A stretch of 64,000 nucleotides of DNA, taken from the NCBI GenBank assembly GCA_013368315.1, contig JAACJM010000135.1, forward strand, positions 1-64,000, given 5' to 3'. Shown here piece by piece: positions 1 to 12,860 of this stretch; the stretch's first letter is position 1, and each line of letters opens with the position of its first letter. A program made the translations under genes and the position numbers. Source of the stretch: Tetrapyrgos nigripes (lineage: Eukaryota; Basidiomycota; Agaricomycetes; Agaricales; Campanellaceae). The notes below the pieces were generated by a model. The model did not search any database. It was not told the origin of the DNA and saw nothing but the letters and a program-made list of their open reading frames with translations.

Positions 1-73
1 ATTGTAACTCGCTGAAATCTATCTTGTTCATTGTGTGACTTGGGTGGTTTGCTAAGTGACAACGCTCTTGACA
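1..73 (+). repeat. LTR 3' end, Ty3/gypsy family of the 36-47 kb element
   Basis: This matches the last ~75 bp of the LTRs ending at 39667 and 46995: the shared run TTCATTGTGTGACTTGGGTG and the tail ...GCTAAGTGACAA.G.TCTTGACA. It carries several small differences, so it is an older relative or solo LTR cut by the window edge. No matching internal retroelement sequence follows. Confidence 0.75.
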
Positions 74-2440
74 CTAAGTCACCACTGTGCAGCCTAGCAG
101 ACTGCATGGTGCTAACTGTTGCTCTATTGTATCAGCTGGGCATCCATTTAACTGCCCCGATGCCAGTAGTCTCTGGCCACCTGACCCCCGTCATCGAGTC
201 AAACCTTATTCCTGTGACTCAAGAGGTCTTATGACCCTTCGAGAGTCCCTCACATGGTACATGAAGTCTTCACAGTGGTGGGGGTACCGTGGACTCATCG
301 AGGTCGCTCTCTTGAGTCCCAGTCGGTTGAGGGTGCTTCTATAGCACTCTCCCGACTTCCCGTTCTCGCAGACTGTCAGTTAGGCACTGCCAGTGCACTG
401 ACTCATCTCGTGTTCTCTTTCAGGATTGACGTGCGCTTCTAGAGCACTCTCTCCCACACTTCCCTCTCGTTCAGTATGGAGTGTGCCTTTAGAGCACTCT
501 CTCTCACTTCAGTCTTATTTGGGATTGACGTGTGCTTCTAGAGCATTCTCTCCCATATCATTTCTTTGTTCTCTTAGTACGGCTGGAGCTTCTAGAGCAC
601 CGCTCCTCTCATAATACTCATATTTCTACATCTTGCTCTCCCCTTATTATGCCCCAACATGTTCATTTCTTATTTGTATCTATTCTATGCAACAAGAAGT
701 CATTGCCGCCCAGTTGTCTCCTTTCAGACTGCACTACGTTACCCGTCTTAATTCAATCATCTTTCTTTATTTATTCGGTTGCAGCTCTCTACTTGAAATC
801 CCATACGAATGCTACCCATCAGTCTTCTCATCCCAATGGCAGTTGGTTTGGAGCTGTACTCATACATGCCCCTGACTCTTTCGTCGAAGACTCAGAGATT
901 GTTGAAAAAATTGATTGGATTAGTTACAGTGGCCCCACACTGTGGCTGGATTGCCAGATGAATTCAAAACTTATCACAACACTGTGACATGGCAGTCAGT
1001 CCACATGCCCGACGTTGCCTCATACCTTCATCACACCACTTTTTGACTTCCATCTCCCGATGTGATGCTCTATGCCCTCCTTCTACAACTTCCTTCTGCA
1101 ACTATACCCATTACCACACTCCAATTGAGCCAACTACCTCAATGTATGCAATACTGCTGTCTTTCCACTAGTTATGCAGCAGATACAACAATGCAGCTAT
1201 TCTATATGGGAGGAAGACTTCAGAATGGTGCTAGTAGAAATGGGGATTAGAATGACAAATGAGTTCAGGAAAAGAATTCAGAGGATTGTCAATTGGTTAG
1301 AACATTGGGCTTTACTCCCTGAGTCAATCACATATGAGTCTTCTGGATGAAAGTGATGTGGGCCAATGCTGCATGTGGTGAGTATGATGCTGCAGGGTCT
1401 GTCCTTCCTGTAGTAATAATCCCTCTTCAAACAAAAGAATATCATACATGGTTTTTGTTTCCTCGAACCTATGTATTCATCCTGAATATGCGAGTAACTC
1501 ACTTTAGAAGTACACACCTCTTTGAGCACCTTTGCAATTTCTCCACTGCATTGGACTTGGGATCACTGTTACTTCAGGTTGATGGCGGAAAACCACGTTG
1601 CACATTTCCCAGACTTGAAGTAAATTGAGGAGTGGTTTAGGTTACGATCTTATGCCTCCACACATGTATATGTCCATTTCTGGGGGAATTGAAAGATGGG
1701 AGAGTAAGTGAGTGATGTAGCTCTTTTCAGGGACCTAGGTGAGTAAAAAAAATCATTTAGTAGGGACAACGGCAAGAGAGAAGTTGCGAGTGCAGGAGAG
1801 AAAATAGGAGTAGGAGCAGGCACCAAAATACCTGTCACTGTAAAATGGGGAATCACCCAGATTTTTTGATATGTGGTATGAAACAGGAAGTGTTACAGAC
1901 TTCTGGCAGCTATAAGAGAACACTATGTGCCAGAAAACTTTAGGTATCCTGAACATAGGGGTAGAAAATAAAAGCTGAGCCATCAATAGTCCATCAAGTG
2001 GGCTGTGTATTGGGCCTTGGCTTATGGTGTATAGCCTGGCTCATTGGGAGCAGGCATAGGTATGCTGGTTCTGGAAGAGACTCTGTCTAGAGATAGAGCC
2101 TTTAAAGCCAAAGTTGGTTGATACAAGAGGTACTAGAACAAAGAAAGTAAGTATGTGGAGACACATGCTGGCAATGAACTGCAAGATCAGGGTTGCTGTG
2201 AAAACCTAAATGGATGTTTGTTTGGCATCAGACTGGAGAGTTGAAGAATTTGAAAGACCAGAATATGAAGAGGAAAAAGGAATATATGTTTGAGTAAACT
2301 CATCAAAATCAAAGGGAAGAGAGAAATAAGGGGAGCAAGCCTTGTGAATGATTGATTCGAAGAAGATTGAGATGAGAAATAAAACAAACAAGGCTGTAAG
2401 CATATAGTACCTATGCTGGTTCAACGATGTGTAAATTCTC
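74..2440. other. gene-poor stretch
   Basis: No reading frame longer than about 150 codons and none with recognisable motifs. Apart from the short repeat array listed separately, the sequence is pyrimidine-rich on the plus strand up to about 1.2 kb and then unremarkable. It may be old transposon debris continuing the LTR fragment at the edge. Confidence 0.5.
330..612. repeat. diverged short tandem repeat (core CTTCTAGAGCAC)
   Basis: Five imperfect units of roughly 50-55 bp each contain a core like GCTTCTAGAGCACTCTCTC, seen near 340, 435, 490, 535 and 588. The last form, GAGCTTCTAGAGCACCGCTC, occurs again near 3979 with the same following CTCTCAT, so the unit is also dispersed. No coding role is apparent. 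Confidence 0.6.
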
Positions 2441-3440
2441 AAATTGAAAGTTAAAAGATTGAGAAAAAAAGTGAGCAGAGAAGAGCAAGGCAAAGGGATC
2501 ATGAGGAAAGGAGAGAAGGCAAGAAAAGGAGCTAGCAGGGAAAACAAGACATAGAAGAAATTGTGAGGAAAACAGAGCAAAAAAGAAAAGAAAGCAAGAG
2601 ATGAAGAACAAGACAAGAGATCGGGAGGGAGAAAGATAACAAAAAATGAAAGAGAGCAAAAGAGAAAGGAAAGCAATCAAAAAAGAACAAGACAAAGAGA
2701 TCGAGAGGAAAAAAGACAACGAAAATGAAAGATTAAGATTGGAAACTTTTGTTATTGGTCACAAAGACATTTGGACAACAATGTTGTTTGGTCATGTTAA
2801 GAAATACAGAGCCTGCGGATATGGGCAAGGAGGAAACTGGAAACAACAGCACAGGAGGAGACAGGATGAATATGCACTGCCACACGTGTCAAGAACAGGT
2901 TCAGATAGGACTGGATGCCTCTCAGGCCACCACACAGGAGCCAAAGACGAAGTAACAGAGCAAATAGAATAGATAAGAGTGAGTAGCCACATATGGGCCC
3001 CAGTCTACATAGTACTGAGACAAGGCTGAGCAGTATGGATCATAGGGAGCACAAGTGGACAGACTAGAGACCTATCTACAAAGCCCTGAAGTATATATGA
3101 CCAAAGGGACAAAGAAGCGAAGCCTAGATCAATAGGTATTGATGGAAAGGAAGAACTATGGAGAAATAAAGGAACAATGGAAGAATCAAGGAGAAACAAG
3201 GTAGAACAAGGAAGAACCATGGAGAAACACCTGGAAGAACTATAGAGGGGACAGGAACAAAGGAAGCGAAGCAAAAAAGAAGGAAAACAAAGAGAAACAA
3301 GATCTGGATAAGCCAAAGTACTGGAAAGAAGACTAGAAGTAAAAGGAATGATGGAAGCGAAGCAAAGAAGAAGTAAAACAAAGAGAAACAAGATCTGGAT
3401 AAGCCAAAGTACTGGAAAGAAGACTAAAAGCAAAATAATG
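2440..3440. repeat. purine-rich tract with internal tandem repeats
   Basis: About 1 kb where the plus strand is dominated by A and G. Within it a unit of ~81 bp is repeated around 2619 and 2700 (GATCGGGAGG / GATCGAGAGG followed by AAAGAYAACRAAAATGAAAG), and a 91 bp unit is repeated at 3262-3432. The Ser/Leu/Phe-rich minus-strand ORFs and Lys/Glu-rich plus-strand ORFs here follow from base composition and are not called as genes. Confidence 0.6.
3262..3432. repeat. direct tandem duplication, 91 bp unit
   Basis: Unit 1 is 3262-3352 and unit 2 is 3353-3432. Both start GGAAGCGAAGCAAA and share a long near-identical core containing AACAAGATCTGGATAAGCC and ending GGAAAGAAGACTA. Only a few substitutions separate them, so the duplication is fairly young. 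It lies at the end of the purine-rich tract. Confidence 0.8.
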
Positions 3441-5369
3441 ACATGAAGGCATGAAGAGATTCATGACAACACGTGGAAACAGAGTGTAAGGAACTCAGCC
3501 TCATTTCATTCAGCCTTGTAATTCCCTAGGGCTCAGTTTCACATGCAGTACATCACGAATCACTTTCCACCTTCCTCATTCTCTTACTGCAAAGACAGCT
3601 CTCTCCTTCTCTGTCTCTTCTTGTTCTTACTATCCGGATGTTGCAGCTAAACTCTGAAATCTGCTGCTTGTATGGGCAATTTCCTTTCCCACTCACATTA
3701 GTATCATCCTGTCTCTCAAATCTTGGCTGTACCTGTTCATTGTTCCATTCTCACTGATTTCGGAGATGCTGTCACAGCGTTTTTCATATCCTTTTCCTTC
3801 TAAGTTCTGACTTCTCGCCAGTTTGGAGGATGAGCATCAATCTGCTCTGTCTTATCCTTGTGCTTCATTGAAGACGTAGACTTAGGGCAGTATCCACTCT
3901 ACCTTTTCTTATGTTCCCTGAAGGACTGTTGCTCTCATTTCTCATTTTGTCTCTCAAAGAGAGCTACAATGAGGAGCAGGAGCTTCTAGAGCACCGCTCC
4001 TCTCATTATATCTCCCATGCTCTTACATCTCTCCTTTTGCAGATAGATGTTGTATGCCAGTGCATATCGCTGGCTTCATCTGTCCTTATTTACACTAGCC
4101 TCATATTGAGATGTTGCAGCTAGCGAACCAGTGCTGGCTCTGTCTTCTATGTCTTTTCTTATTCACCTCTTTCTCATCTCTCTTTACTTTCTGTTCACTA
4201 TGATATCCTCTTTCTACCTTTCTTTCATATTCTTACCACTGTGATTTTTAGAGGTTGCGAATCCTCATCTGTCTATATCCATTATCTGCTTATTCGTTTT
4301 GTTCCAATCTTACTTCTCTGACAAAACCATGTCCCATCTCTATGACTATCTACTGGATTGTTGTAGTTGTCGATGATGTCATTGCTATGTGGCCAGGGTA
4401 GTTGCTGGTCTCGCAATCATTGCTGTCCACCTCCATTTTCTCATCTCTCCTTTTGCGATTACTGTCCAACTGTCCTGTTAGGATTAGTTGTTCACAGATC
4501 CCGATTTTTCCTGTGCTCTCGTTTCTGATTTTTCCCTTGACCCATCTGCATACAGCATGTCCATTGGTCCACGATCTGGTTCATGGTCTTCACTGTGGAA
4601 GAACATGATCAGGAGTCAGACTATGTAGAAGCGGGGGACGGTCACAGTCAGCCAAGGAAGACCAGGCATACCAAAGGTCTTCACTGTACTCCTGATGATT
4701 GGAAGAATATACCTTCTGTTCTGTTGTTGACAGAAGAAATTCCAGTGGGGAGTATGTGCTCGGTCAGCTGTACAGTTGGATATTACACTGGTAGTGGAGA
4801 AGCAGTGGCATTGAATCTCAAGTTTGTAATTGTCTGGTCTGATCCAGTGAAAATCAAAAAAAATCAAAAACTCTGTTAGTCCAAAATTCATGTATTCTAC
4901 TGATTTTGGGGAGATAAGAAGTTCAATGACAAATAATATGTACTGTACATTTGGTAAATAGTCCCAATATCGTGTACATGTATGGAAGTTCTAGAATAAA
5001 TAATATGTATTTTGTAATTCTGGCAAATGATGGCCTTGTACTTGCCACACTTCAGCAACAGCCCACAACCCCTTCATTGCAAGAATGAGGTAGGGGAGGA
5101 GTTAGAAGTGTTCTTGTGCATGAAAGGAGTAGGGTTGAAGGAGATTCCATCATTGCTCAGTTTATATCAGACATACTGAATATTGGAACCTCCATGTATT
5201 ACATGCTCACAGCAAAGAAATAGCCAAAACAGGGAGGCCAAGGCTCCCAAACAGACTGAAATTGCCAAGCAAGACAATGAAGAGACAGGGTATAAGGATG
5301 AGCTAAAGATGTTGTGTGAGGGGGATTGGAGGCAGTGAGAGAAGATGATAATGAGGATGTCAAGGTTGA
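3441..5369. other. gene-poor stretch
   Basis: No supported gene. A 98-codon plus-strand frame at 4583-4879 has a protein-like composition but no motif I recognise and no splice context. A copy of the CTTCTAGAGCAC repeat lies near 3979. The rest is pyrimidine-rich, apparently degraded sequence. Confidence 0.4.
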
Positions 5370-6181
5370 TTGTGCCTGAGGGCAGCCAGCTCTAATTCCA
5401 CATGAATTGTGGGATGATTCCGAATGTAGATTTTCCAGGCTTCAGACGACCAATGTCCTAGAGCTTGGATCACTGTTTCTGAGTAGGTTGCAGAACCTGC
5501 TTGGACAGAGTGGCTACCGTATTTCCAGTTGAGAAGGGAGAAGATAGATTCGAACCATTGTCAGGATGGTAATGAGCTGTCTGACATGAGAAAGAGAGGG
5601 GCCTTGGCGCTGTGTAAGGAATCACATTGTTTTATGAAGGAGTGCATTAGGGAAATGGGGTTTGCAATGTGTTGTGGTGAGAGGAGGATGTATGAGCCTC
5701 AATAGAAGCAGTTGCCTTTATAATATGATGATGACGAAAAGAGAGGGAGGAACATTTGATGAGTTTTTGGTAACCAAGTCTTGACTTGGCTCATTTGGAG
5801 TTGGAGACAACTAATTCCCCAGTGCGGTGGCAACTGTAGAACATGCAGGACAGAATGGTGATGAACAGAAGGTTGTCATATGTAGGATCCTTCAAGTACC
5901 AGTCATAAAAGGCTTGTAGGTGGGCAAGACGTAGTGGTAGTTTTTGTTTTACCAGGTCTGCATGAAGCTTTTTAGACCCTGAAATAGTAGCTTGGACTAG
6001 AGGGTCTGAATGATTCTTGGCAAAGTTGGGATAGATTTCATGGAGGAAGTGATGAGTGCCTGTCTGCAAGTTAGGACATACCTTCACCAGGACAGAGAGC
6101 TGTTGAGCAATGATGCCAAGGGATATCTCTTTCCTCTTGGCCAAGTATGCAGACTCGGAGTATGTGGTATTGTTAACCTCG
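5370..6181 (-). pseudogene. decayed tyrosine recombinase (Crypton-/DIRS-like integrase)
   Basis: On the minus strand a 117-codon frame (6144-5791) contains LLFITILSCMFYSCHRTGEL, resembling the first catalytic-arginine box of tyrosine recombinases (hydrophobic run, then R-x-G-E-L). It ends at a TGA at 5791-5793, but the same frame continues for about 50 codons. After a frame change, near 5400-5500, comes the other end of the catalytic domain: HSVQAGSATYSETV followed by ALGHWSSEAWKIYIRNHP. Fungal members of this family usually read HSLRAGGAT there with G-R-W-S-S downstream, so the second catalytic arginine appears replaced by Gln and the R of GRW by His, both G-to-A type changes at CpG. The frame is broken several times, so this is a relic. 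Such recombinases mobilise Crypton and DIRS elements; no element termini are visible. Assignment to the superfamily is fairly safe, to Crypton rather than DIRS is not. Confidence 0.65.
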
Positions 6182-7071
6182 CCAATTTCGTATTCTTAGG
6201 TTGATGGGAATCTGGAAGAGGGTATCTCCAGCTTTGACACAACATACTACGCCATTCTTCAGATCGTTATCGTCGCAACCGCAATCAGGGTGAGTGCCAT
6301 CGTTTTTAATAGGCGACCATCTCTGATAATCATTTCTGCTTCTCCCAGTGGACGCCGTTGATGTACAGTATGATAGATGCAGAGTTCTTCATCTCAAGCT
6401 TGTTCTTCATCATATGTCATCTTCCTGAAAATTTGGCTCATCAATCTGTTCGTTGCCATCATTACCAACACCTCCTCAATCAGATCTGAGACTAAGAAAA
6501 GTACTTTTGGAGCATAGGTTTTCTCCGACTTGTATCATGATTTAGCCTGACCTATCTACTGTCACAGACTCCCAAGCACTCTCACAGATGATCAAGACGA
6601 CGGCTGGTCTGGTACCGAAGGACGCAAAACCCAACACAACTGGGTCAAGACTTGCTCTGAAAACAGTTGCTGGATCTTTGTCATCTTTGCTCTTGCCTCC
6701 ATTGTCCTCCAAGCAACATCTCCAAAATCCACGAACAAATCATGTACACTGGCGAATCGGCCATCACACTCCTTTTTGACGTGGAAATTGACATTCACAG
6801 TGGCTACCTTGCCAGATTGGAGAAGATTTTTTCTTGTATGGGAATAACTGATATTGGCGATTGGGTTTTAGTGTGATACAGATTCCTGTTATTAGGAATT
6901 CGTCTGTGTAACCTTGGTTTGAGAAGAGGAATGATGTGCAGTTGGCGACATTGAAGCATAGTCTCAGTGATACCTTGGGAGGGCTTCGTGATGAAGAGAT
7001 GGTGCGTCTTTCATAGTCTTGGCTTTTTTTCTTCATCTGACTAACATGACATTAGGGAGGTGCTTGCTTCA
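6182..7071. other. no gene recognised
   Basis: Only short overlapping frames of fewer than 95 codons. The region lies upstream of the decayed recombinase on its own strand and may hold the lost N-terminal part, but I cannot see conserved residues. Confidence 0.35.
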
Positions 7072-8142
7072 ATGAACAATGTCACAGCCGCTGCCAACAA
7101 CATCAACGCCGTGGTTTACAAATGGCGTGCACACAAAGCTGACTACTTATATACAGGAGCATGCTACCTATGGTAACCTTCTGGATTCTCGATCAGAACA
7201 ACCTCTTCCAGAGATTCTGCCAGAAGCTTGTCCAATCTGCTCATGGAGAACGTATTTTCAGGACAGCTCATTTGTCTTACACACATCCTGGTCTTCCAGT
7301 TCCTCATCCTTCCCGTTGTCATTGGTAGAGTTGTCACAGAAATCATCGCAACTGCTATCTATTGGCAAAACTATTATGCTTAGTAGGGGCTCGGCTACGC
7401 TTGCTCTGACACAGGAGTTTTTCATCGAGATATATGCAGATGGTTTTGCTTTCCCACCAAACGCATATACTCGCAGTATCTCGGCTTTATCATTCTAGCA
7501 AGCATTACCTTAGCTGCCTCACTCATTCATTCAAGCACTATGCCGCGCTCCTAGTCTCATTACCCTATTCAACCCAGTTACCTTCTGGTCCTTGATTGTC
7601 ACACAGCTACTTGGAGCAAATACTTTGCTGTCGTGACAAGCATTGGCAGGAAATCAGATGAACAACAAGTAAGCTCGCTGGACAGGCTGTTTGTCGATGC
7701 TCTCGCCATGCCTGTCAGTCTTCAGACTGATGAGTGAAAAGGCTAATGGTAGAATGGGCATATTGGGTTGTGTAGAGTTGTGGTAAGTCGTGTATTTCTC
7801 CATGTGCGTGCTAGCTATATACTGACGAAGGTGCCTCAATCAGCTTCTACAACATTCTCAAACTGACCTTTGACGTACACACCTTATCTTCTTACCCTGT
7901 TCCTCTTCTCAGAACACTCTCGTCGTCCTCTGGTCCTCCCGACCTCCATCTTATCCACCAAGCTGTACCAAGTATTCCGAGACACAGACATTTTTGGCAC
8001 ATACAACAAAACTCAAGTCAAAAAAGGGCCTACATCATGGGAAGTGTGTGACATGGAGAGTTGTTGATGAGTTGAGTGTGGAAGGGCGGAGACTAGTAGG
8101 AGAGTTGAACAAAGTAGGAGGTAGAAAAAGCGAGGAAGGCGA
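7072..8142 (+). pseudogene. unidentified decayed gene, 3' end cut by Ty3/gypsy insertion
   Basis: A frame from ATG 7072 (MNNVTAAANNINAVVYKWRA) is broken by a stop and resumes with a hydrophobic, membrane-like segment near 7249-7360 (FQFLILPVVIGRVVTEIIAT). A later open stretch begins after a good acceptor (cttctcag, before AACACTCTCG at about 7914) and runs without a stop to the left end of the gypsy element at 8142, ending VVDELSVEGRRLVGELNKV...SEEG. With the element and one GCGA copy removed, the frame would go on for a few codons and stop at TAG 14823-14825. The insertion therefore sits at the 3' end of a coding region. The DELxxEGRRLV tail faintly recalls the C-terminus of Doa10-type ER ligases, but that is a guess. 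I do not recognise the gene with confidence. Confidence 0.35.
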
Positions 8143-8304
8143 TGGAGACGGCCAAGGGGAAACTGGCTAGCAAGGGATCCCAACACAAAGTCGCGTCGTG
8201 GTCTTATTCTGTCTCTCGCTAACTACTACAACCTGTATCTATGTAGAAGCTCTTGCCAAACATGTACAAACAACCAGCTCCTAATCCCCTCTCTCCCTAC
8301 TCCA
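8143..8304 (-). repeat. gypsy-1 3' LTR
   Basis: 162 bp, identical base for base to 14647-14808 by eye. It is preceded on the plus strand by the target duplicate GCGA. Immediately inside (8305-8316) lies the complement of a purine run AGAGGGGGCACA, the expected polypurine tract. Confidence 0.93.
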
Positions 8305-8318
8305 TGTGCCCCCTCTGA
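8305..8318 (-). promoter_or_regulatory. polypurine tract of gypsy-1
   Basis: Minus-strand sequence AGAGGGGGCACA directly precedes the TGGAGTAG start of the 3' LTR. This is where plus-strand DNA synthesis primes in LTR retroelements. It is assigned from position and purine content. Confidence 0.7.
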
Positions 8319-8357
8319 ACATAGCGACGTCCTCGTCGCCGTCTAAAGACCATATTG

Positions 8358-11300
8358 CTAACCGTCGCTAAGAAATGAAGTCTCGCCCACTAAATCTGCC
8401 CAATCTACAACGCTATTGCACCCGGCCATCAATCCGTTAGTTGCCGTCAAAGCTTCCATGCTGTCGTTGACAGCCTTGGGAACATTTTCCCTCTCCAACT
8501 CTTCTTCAAAAACCTTCTGCTCTTCAAACAGCTTCGTTCCCTCCCTCGCCTCAAATGCTCTTAATCTTCGTGAACTGAAGAGTCCGTCAATTGGTGTTCC
8601 ATCCAACGTTTCCAGCCTGTACGAATTGGCTACTCTGTCTGCAACCTGCCGTGGCCTTGACCATTTGGGTACAATTTTGCGCTCGGTTTTGAAGGTATAG
8701 TCTAGATCGCTTTGGTAGACTTGGACAAGCTGACCTTTTCGGAATGCCGTCTCCCTAGGGAAGCGCTTGGTTACGCGCTTGTCAAACGCACTCTTCCGTT
8801 TTTCTGCATGACGCACGGTAGCGTCGTATCCATCCAGGCGCTGTTGCGCAACGTAAGCCATTTGCTGCTCTACATCCTCCGGGCGCAGCACTGATGAACT
8901 CTCCTCAACGGGCGTAGGCTTTGTATTCACCACCAACCCCAGCAGCAGTTCCTTTGGCGAGAATTGGAGAGACTTAAGGATACGATGGTTGAGATGCCAG
9001 AGGGCCTCGTCTAGATGCTCTGGGCAGGTGTTAGGTAAATCCTTCGCATTAACGTCGTCATACTCGTCCTCTCCTAACCCTGGAGCGCAAAGCCGTTTCA
9101 AAACTCCGAGCAGCAGCTTATTGGCTCCCTCCACCAGGCCGTTGATCCAAGGTGAGTATGCCGCAACAACGTTCATTTTTACCCCATAATGCTGACAGTA
9201 ATCTCGCACCTCCTCACAGTTAAAGTGAGACCCGCCGTCGCTCTGGAAGACTTCAGGTGGAATGTATCCATTGAAGAGCCTTCCCAGACCATCCACAGTT
9301 GTTTTCCCGCTCCCTTTAACCTTGTACTTGAAAGCCCAGATATGACGTGAGTACGAGTCAACGTATACACCTAATGTTGTGTAACCCCCTTTTCCTTTAG
9401 GCATGGCGAGGTAGTCCCCTACTAACAACTCGAAGGGATGCCGGCGTGTTACAGGTATGAGTAGGGAATGTAGGTGGGTCTGTCCAAAGTTTTTGCACTT
9501 CCCACACTTGCTGATAGCTTTCAATATTGACTCGTCCAGGTTGGGGCTCCAGATCGTGTCCAGCAGCTTCAACTTCACTGTATCTCGCCCGAAATGTCCT
9601 GCCTCCGCATGCTCCACCTCCGCTAGCTTCACAGCCTCCGTCCTTGATACACATTCCACCTTGGACCTCGCCCGCACACCTGTGACGCCTCACAAATGCC
9701 ATAATTTCCCCTCCTCAATAACATAGCCTTCTGCACGGTGTTTAGCCCGTTGTCGTTGCTTTATGTGCATTCCGCTTGTCAAGCCTTCCAGCGAATCAAT
9801 GACCTCCAAAAGGATAGGCTCGTCAATGAAACGTTTGCGCAACGCCTTCACTCCCTCGTCTACTGCAACGTGCATCACATCCTGCACCAGGCCATGTGCA
9901 CATTCCCAGTCCTCGCTAACTGTCCACTCGCTTCCATCACCCGGTATCCTTGGCTTCTCTTCCCACATATGACTTAGTCCATCTGTGACTACGTTCTTCT
10001 TCCCGGGTATGTGTCTGACCTCAACGATATTATGGGCTATGATACCGTCTCGCCATCGTGCATGGGTGGCATTGAGGTTGGGGTTCATGATGACATCACG
10101 GAGTGCCTGGCAATCTGTCTCTATTTCCACTGGTGACCCCCAGATCATGTCTGAAAACTTGTCCAACCCACATTTCAGAGCCGCGAACTCCAAGAGAAAT
10201 GGTTTGTACTTCTCCTCTGTTTTGGAAGTTCGTTTTGACATAAAGGCGATAGGATGGGCCTTCCACACGGTGTGACCATTGGGGAGAGCGGTCTCAAAGC
10301 GTTGGGAGAGTACCGCTGCAAATCCTTCCTTGCAGCCGTCTGAGGTGATGATGAAGGGTGTTCCGTCAAATTTAGGGCACTTCAAGACCGGTTTTGAGGT
10401 AAGTAGTTCCTTCAATTTGATGAAGGCCCTGGTGTGCTCATCCGTCCACAGCCCAGCTAACTTGTGTTTTCGCTTCACCGCCCGGTATGTGGTTTTAGAA
10501 CATGGGTTGGGTAATGGGACGTTAACCAAGTCTCGTAGGGGCCTCTCCTCCTTGGCGTATCCTTTAATAAGATCTCGGAAGTGGCTGGTTAACCCTAGGA
10601 ACGACTCTAGGTTGAGAGCATCCTCCAGTTGAGGCCAGTCAACTATAGCTGTTAACTTGGTCAAGCCCGGCATAACTCCCTCTGGCCCAACACAAGCACC
10701 TGCAAAAACACCGTCCTTCATGAAGAAGCTGGACTTTGATGCCGAGAGGGACAATTTCTTATCCCTCACCCTATCCAGTAGTCGAGTAAGTTTTCCCATC
10801 ATTTCACCAAAGGTATCGGCTGCTGATGCTCCATCGTCCACAAATAGCTCCAAGACCCCGTCTGCGATGAGGTCGCTCAGGAGGTCTGCCGTCATTTGAG
10901 CAAATGTCGAAGGTGCGCCCGTTAGTCCAAATGGCATTCGTCTGTACCAAAAGTAACCCCTTCCTTCCACATAAAAGCATGTATACGGCCGGGACTCTGG
11001 GGCTACTTCACATGCGTAGAAGCCCGAGGCAAAATCGAAGAGGGACAGGTAGTGATGGCCACTCACACGTTGCTGTTTAGGTCTGATATCGCCTTGAGGC
11101 ATAGGTGCGACTTTTGTTACTTTGTTGATGGTATCGAAATTTTGACAGACTCTCCATTTTTGGGCAGGTGGTGCATCGAGCTTGTCAATGGCTGTTATGG
11201 GTCGAGGTGGAAGTTGGAAGGCTGGCGCTAACCCTGCGAGCACGCATTGGTCATTGAGACAGTGCTGCAGCTCTTCTAGTGTTAAACCGCCTCCCTCGTG

Positions 11301-12860
11301 AGCCTTCTGCGCCAAAGTGGTTGGTGAAACGCATTTCACTTGGTCAGGCCGACACTGCTCTATGATCCCCGCTTCCAGCATCTCGTCAATCTTCTGGTGG
11401 AAGAATTTCTTCTGTGGAGGTGTCAAAGGCCGCTGGTGTACGTTTCTCGGGAACTCTGCCTCCTCTGGTATGTTTAGCCTATGTATGGCGCCCTCTACTG
11501 CATGGACCTCACTGACAGAAAGCACAAAGCACTCTGCATAGGAACGAAGCAGTGTGACCACCTGGGACCGTTCATCCTTTGTCAAGTCTTCCCCAATGGT
11601 GACCTCCTGTAGGACACAGTCGACCCTTGCTGGTAGGAATGGGTTTGATTTCCGAGTAAATATGCTCTCGCTCTGTATTCCCTCCAGTGGTATATCCATG
11701 CCCAGTGGTCCTCCAACAATGGCTTCGTCCACTGATACGTGGCACACCGGGTTATCTGAAAGTGTAGGTGTGTTAATTGCATGCTTTTCGACGGAGGAAT
11801 TATCAAGGAAGACTTCCCTCGAGGGGGGTGCACGACTACCCCCCACGAAATTCACGTGCTTAGTCCCAGCGCTTGACGCCCAACGTCGTTTTCCTACAAC
11901 TCTCGCCTTCTGCTTCATCACTTTCTGCTTCACCACCTTTGATGCTGTTTCCGCTTCCTTTTGTACCACCTCTCCCCTGTATCGTTGTGAGTTCTTCTTT
12001 CTCTTCCATTGATTATGCTTATTCCTTCTTTTAGAACGCCGCCCTGCAAATACGTCTACACCTCGTTGTCGCCAAAATATCCAGGGTTCCTCCTTGTCCT
12101 CTACCTCCTCGACCGTGACTTTGTATTTGAAGGTATGTTTCCCAAGATTATTCAATGCTACCATTGCAACATTGTTAGTAACGTTCTTAGTCAGGTCCAG
12201 ATTGTCATTGGAGACTCGCCTCAAGGGGGGTTCGCCTGGATTGCCCCCCATTAAGTCTTCACGCTGTCTTCCCAAGAGCTCGTTCTGTAGGACCACCTTT
12301 CCGGAACTATGAGGTATGTCTATAACATCCTGTTCATAATTGTGGTTGGCCTTGAACCGAGTCAAGAGGGGTTTTCCAACTAGAAACTCCCATGCCCCTC
12401 CGCTATCAAACACCTCAAATTCTCCATTCACTTCCACTCCACCGAGAACCAAACGGCCTTTCCAGCATACCAGGCTAGGTACTATTACGCCATTTGCCAT
12501 ACGTAACCTTTTGGTTGATGGTTCCCAACCCGTAAGCTTCTCCTTGACTCTATGGTACACCTCCTCTGACATAGCCACTACCATAGCACCGTCGTCAAAA
12601 AATCCTTTCACTGCCACAAGACTATCCACACCAACAATTCCCAATTCATGGACAAAAGGTAACACCTTTTCAGCTCCCTCTCGCACCAAGTAGAGATCAA
12701 TAACCTCATATTCAGGTTTCGCAACTACATCAAGAACAGCTGTAGGGCTATTTTCAGTCCATGTGGGGCCTTCAGTGCTTTCCCTAGGCAGCGCCTCCTC
12801 CTGTCCAGGGATTCCTACTCCTCCGAGCGTCTCATTATGGGCCGTCCATTTGGCACTTAC
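8358..12860 (-). pseudogene. pol: gypsy-1 pol polyprotein, interrupted by one TGA
   Basis: Two long minus-strand frames, 12689-9690 and 9677-8358, lie in the same phase and are separated only by TGA 9692-9690. The frame is also open upstream to about 12860. Domains in order: retropepsin-like protease with FFDDGAMVVAM about 30 residues into the first frame; reverse transcriptase with YFWYRRMPFGLTGAPSTFAQ and the active-site FVDD; RNase H (SDGCKEGFAAVLSQ); integrase with an HHCC zinc region (HAEAGHFG...CGKCKNFG) and a D,D-35-E core (VGDYLAMPKG, FQSDGGSHF, NGLVEGANKLL). The catalytic residues look intact. In the interruption, WHL-stop-GVTGVRARSKVECVS, an Arg (CGA) is the likely original. Pol is in a different frame from gag, so either a programmed or a mutational frameshift joins them. 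It makes the enzymes for reverse transcription and integration; this copy would yield a protein lacking integrase. Confidence 0.9.

Noticed and set aside
2206..3433. Minus-strand ORFs of 85-156 codons that look hydrophobic, like membrane proteins
   Set aside because: They are the complement of a purine-rich tract, which forces Phe, Leu and Ser codons; the internal tandem repeats account for the open frames.
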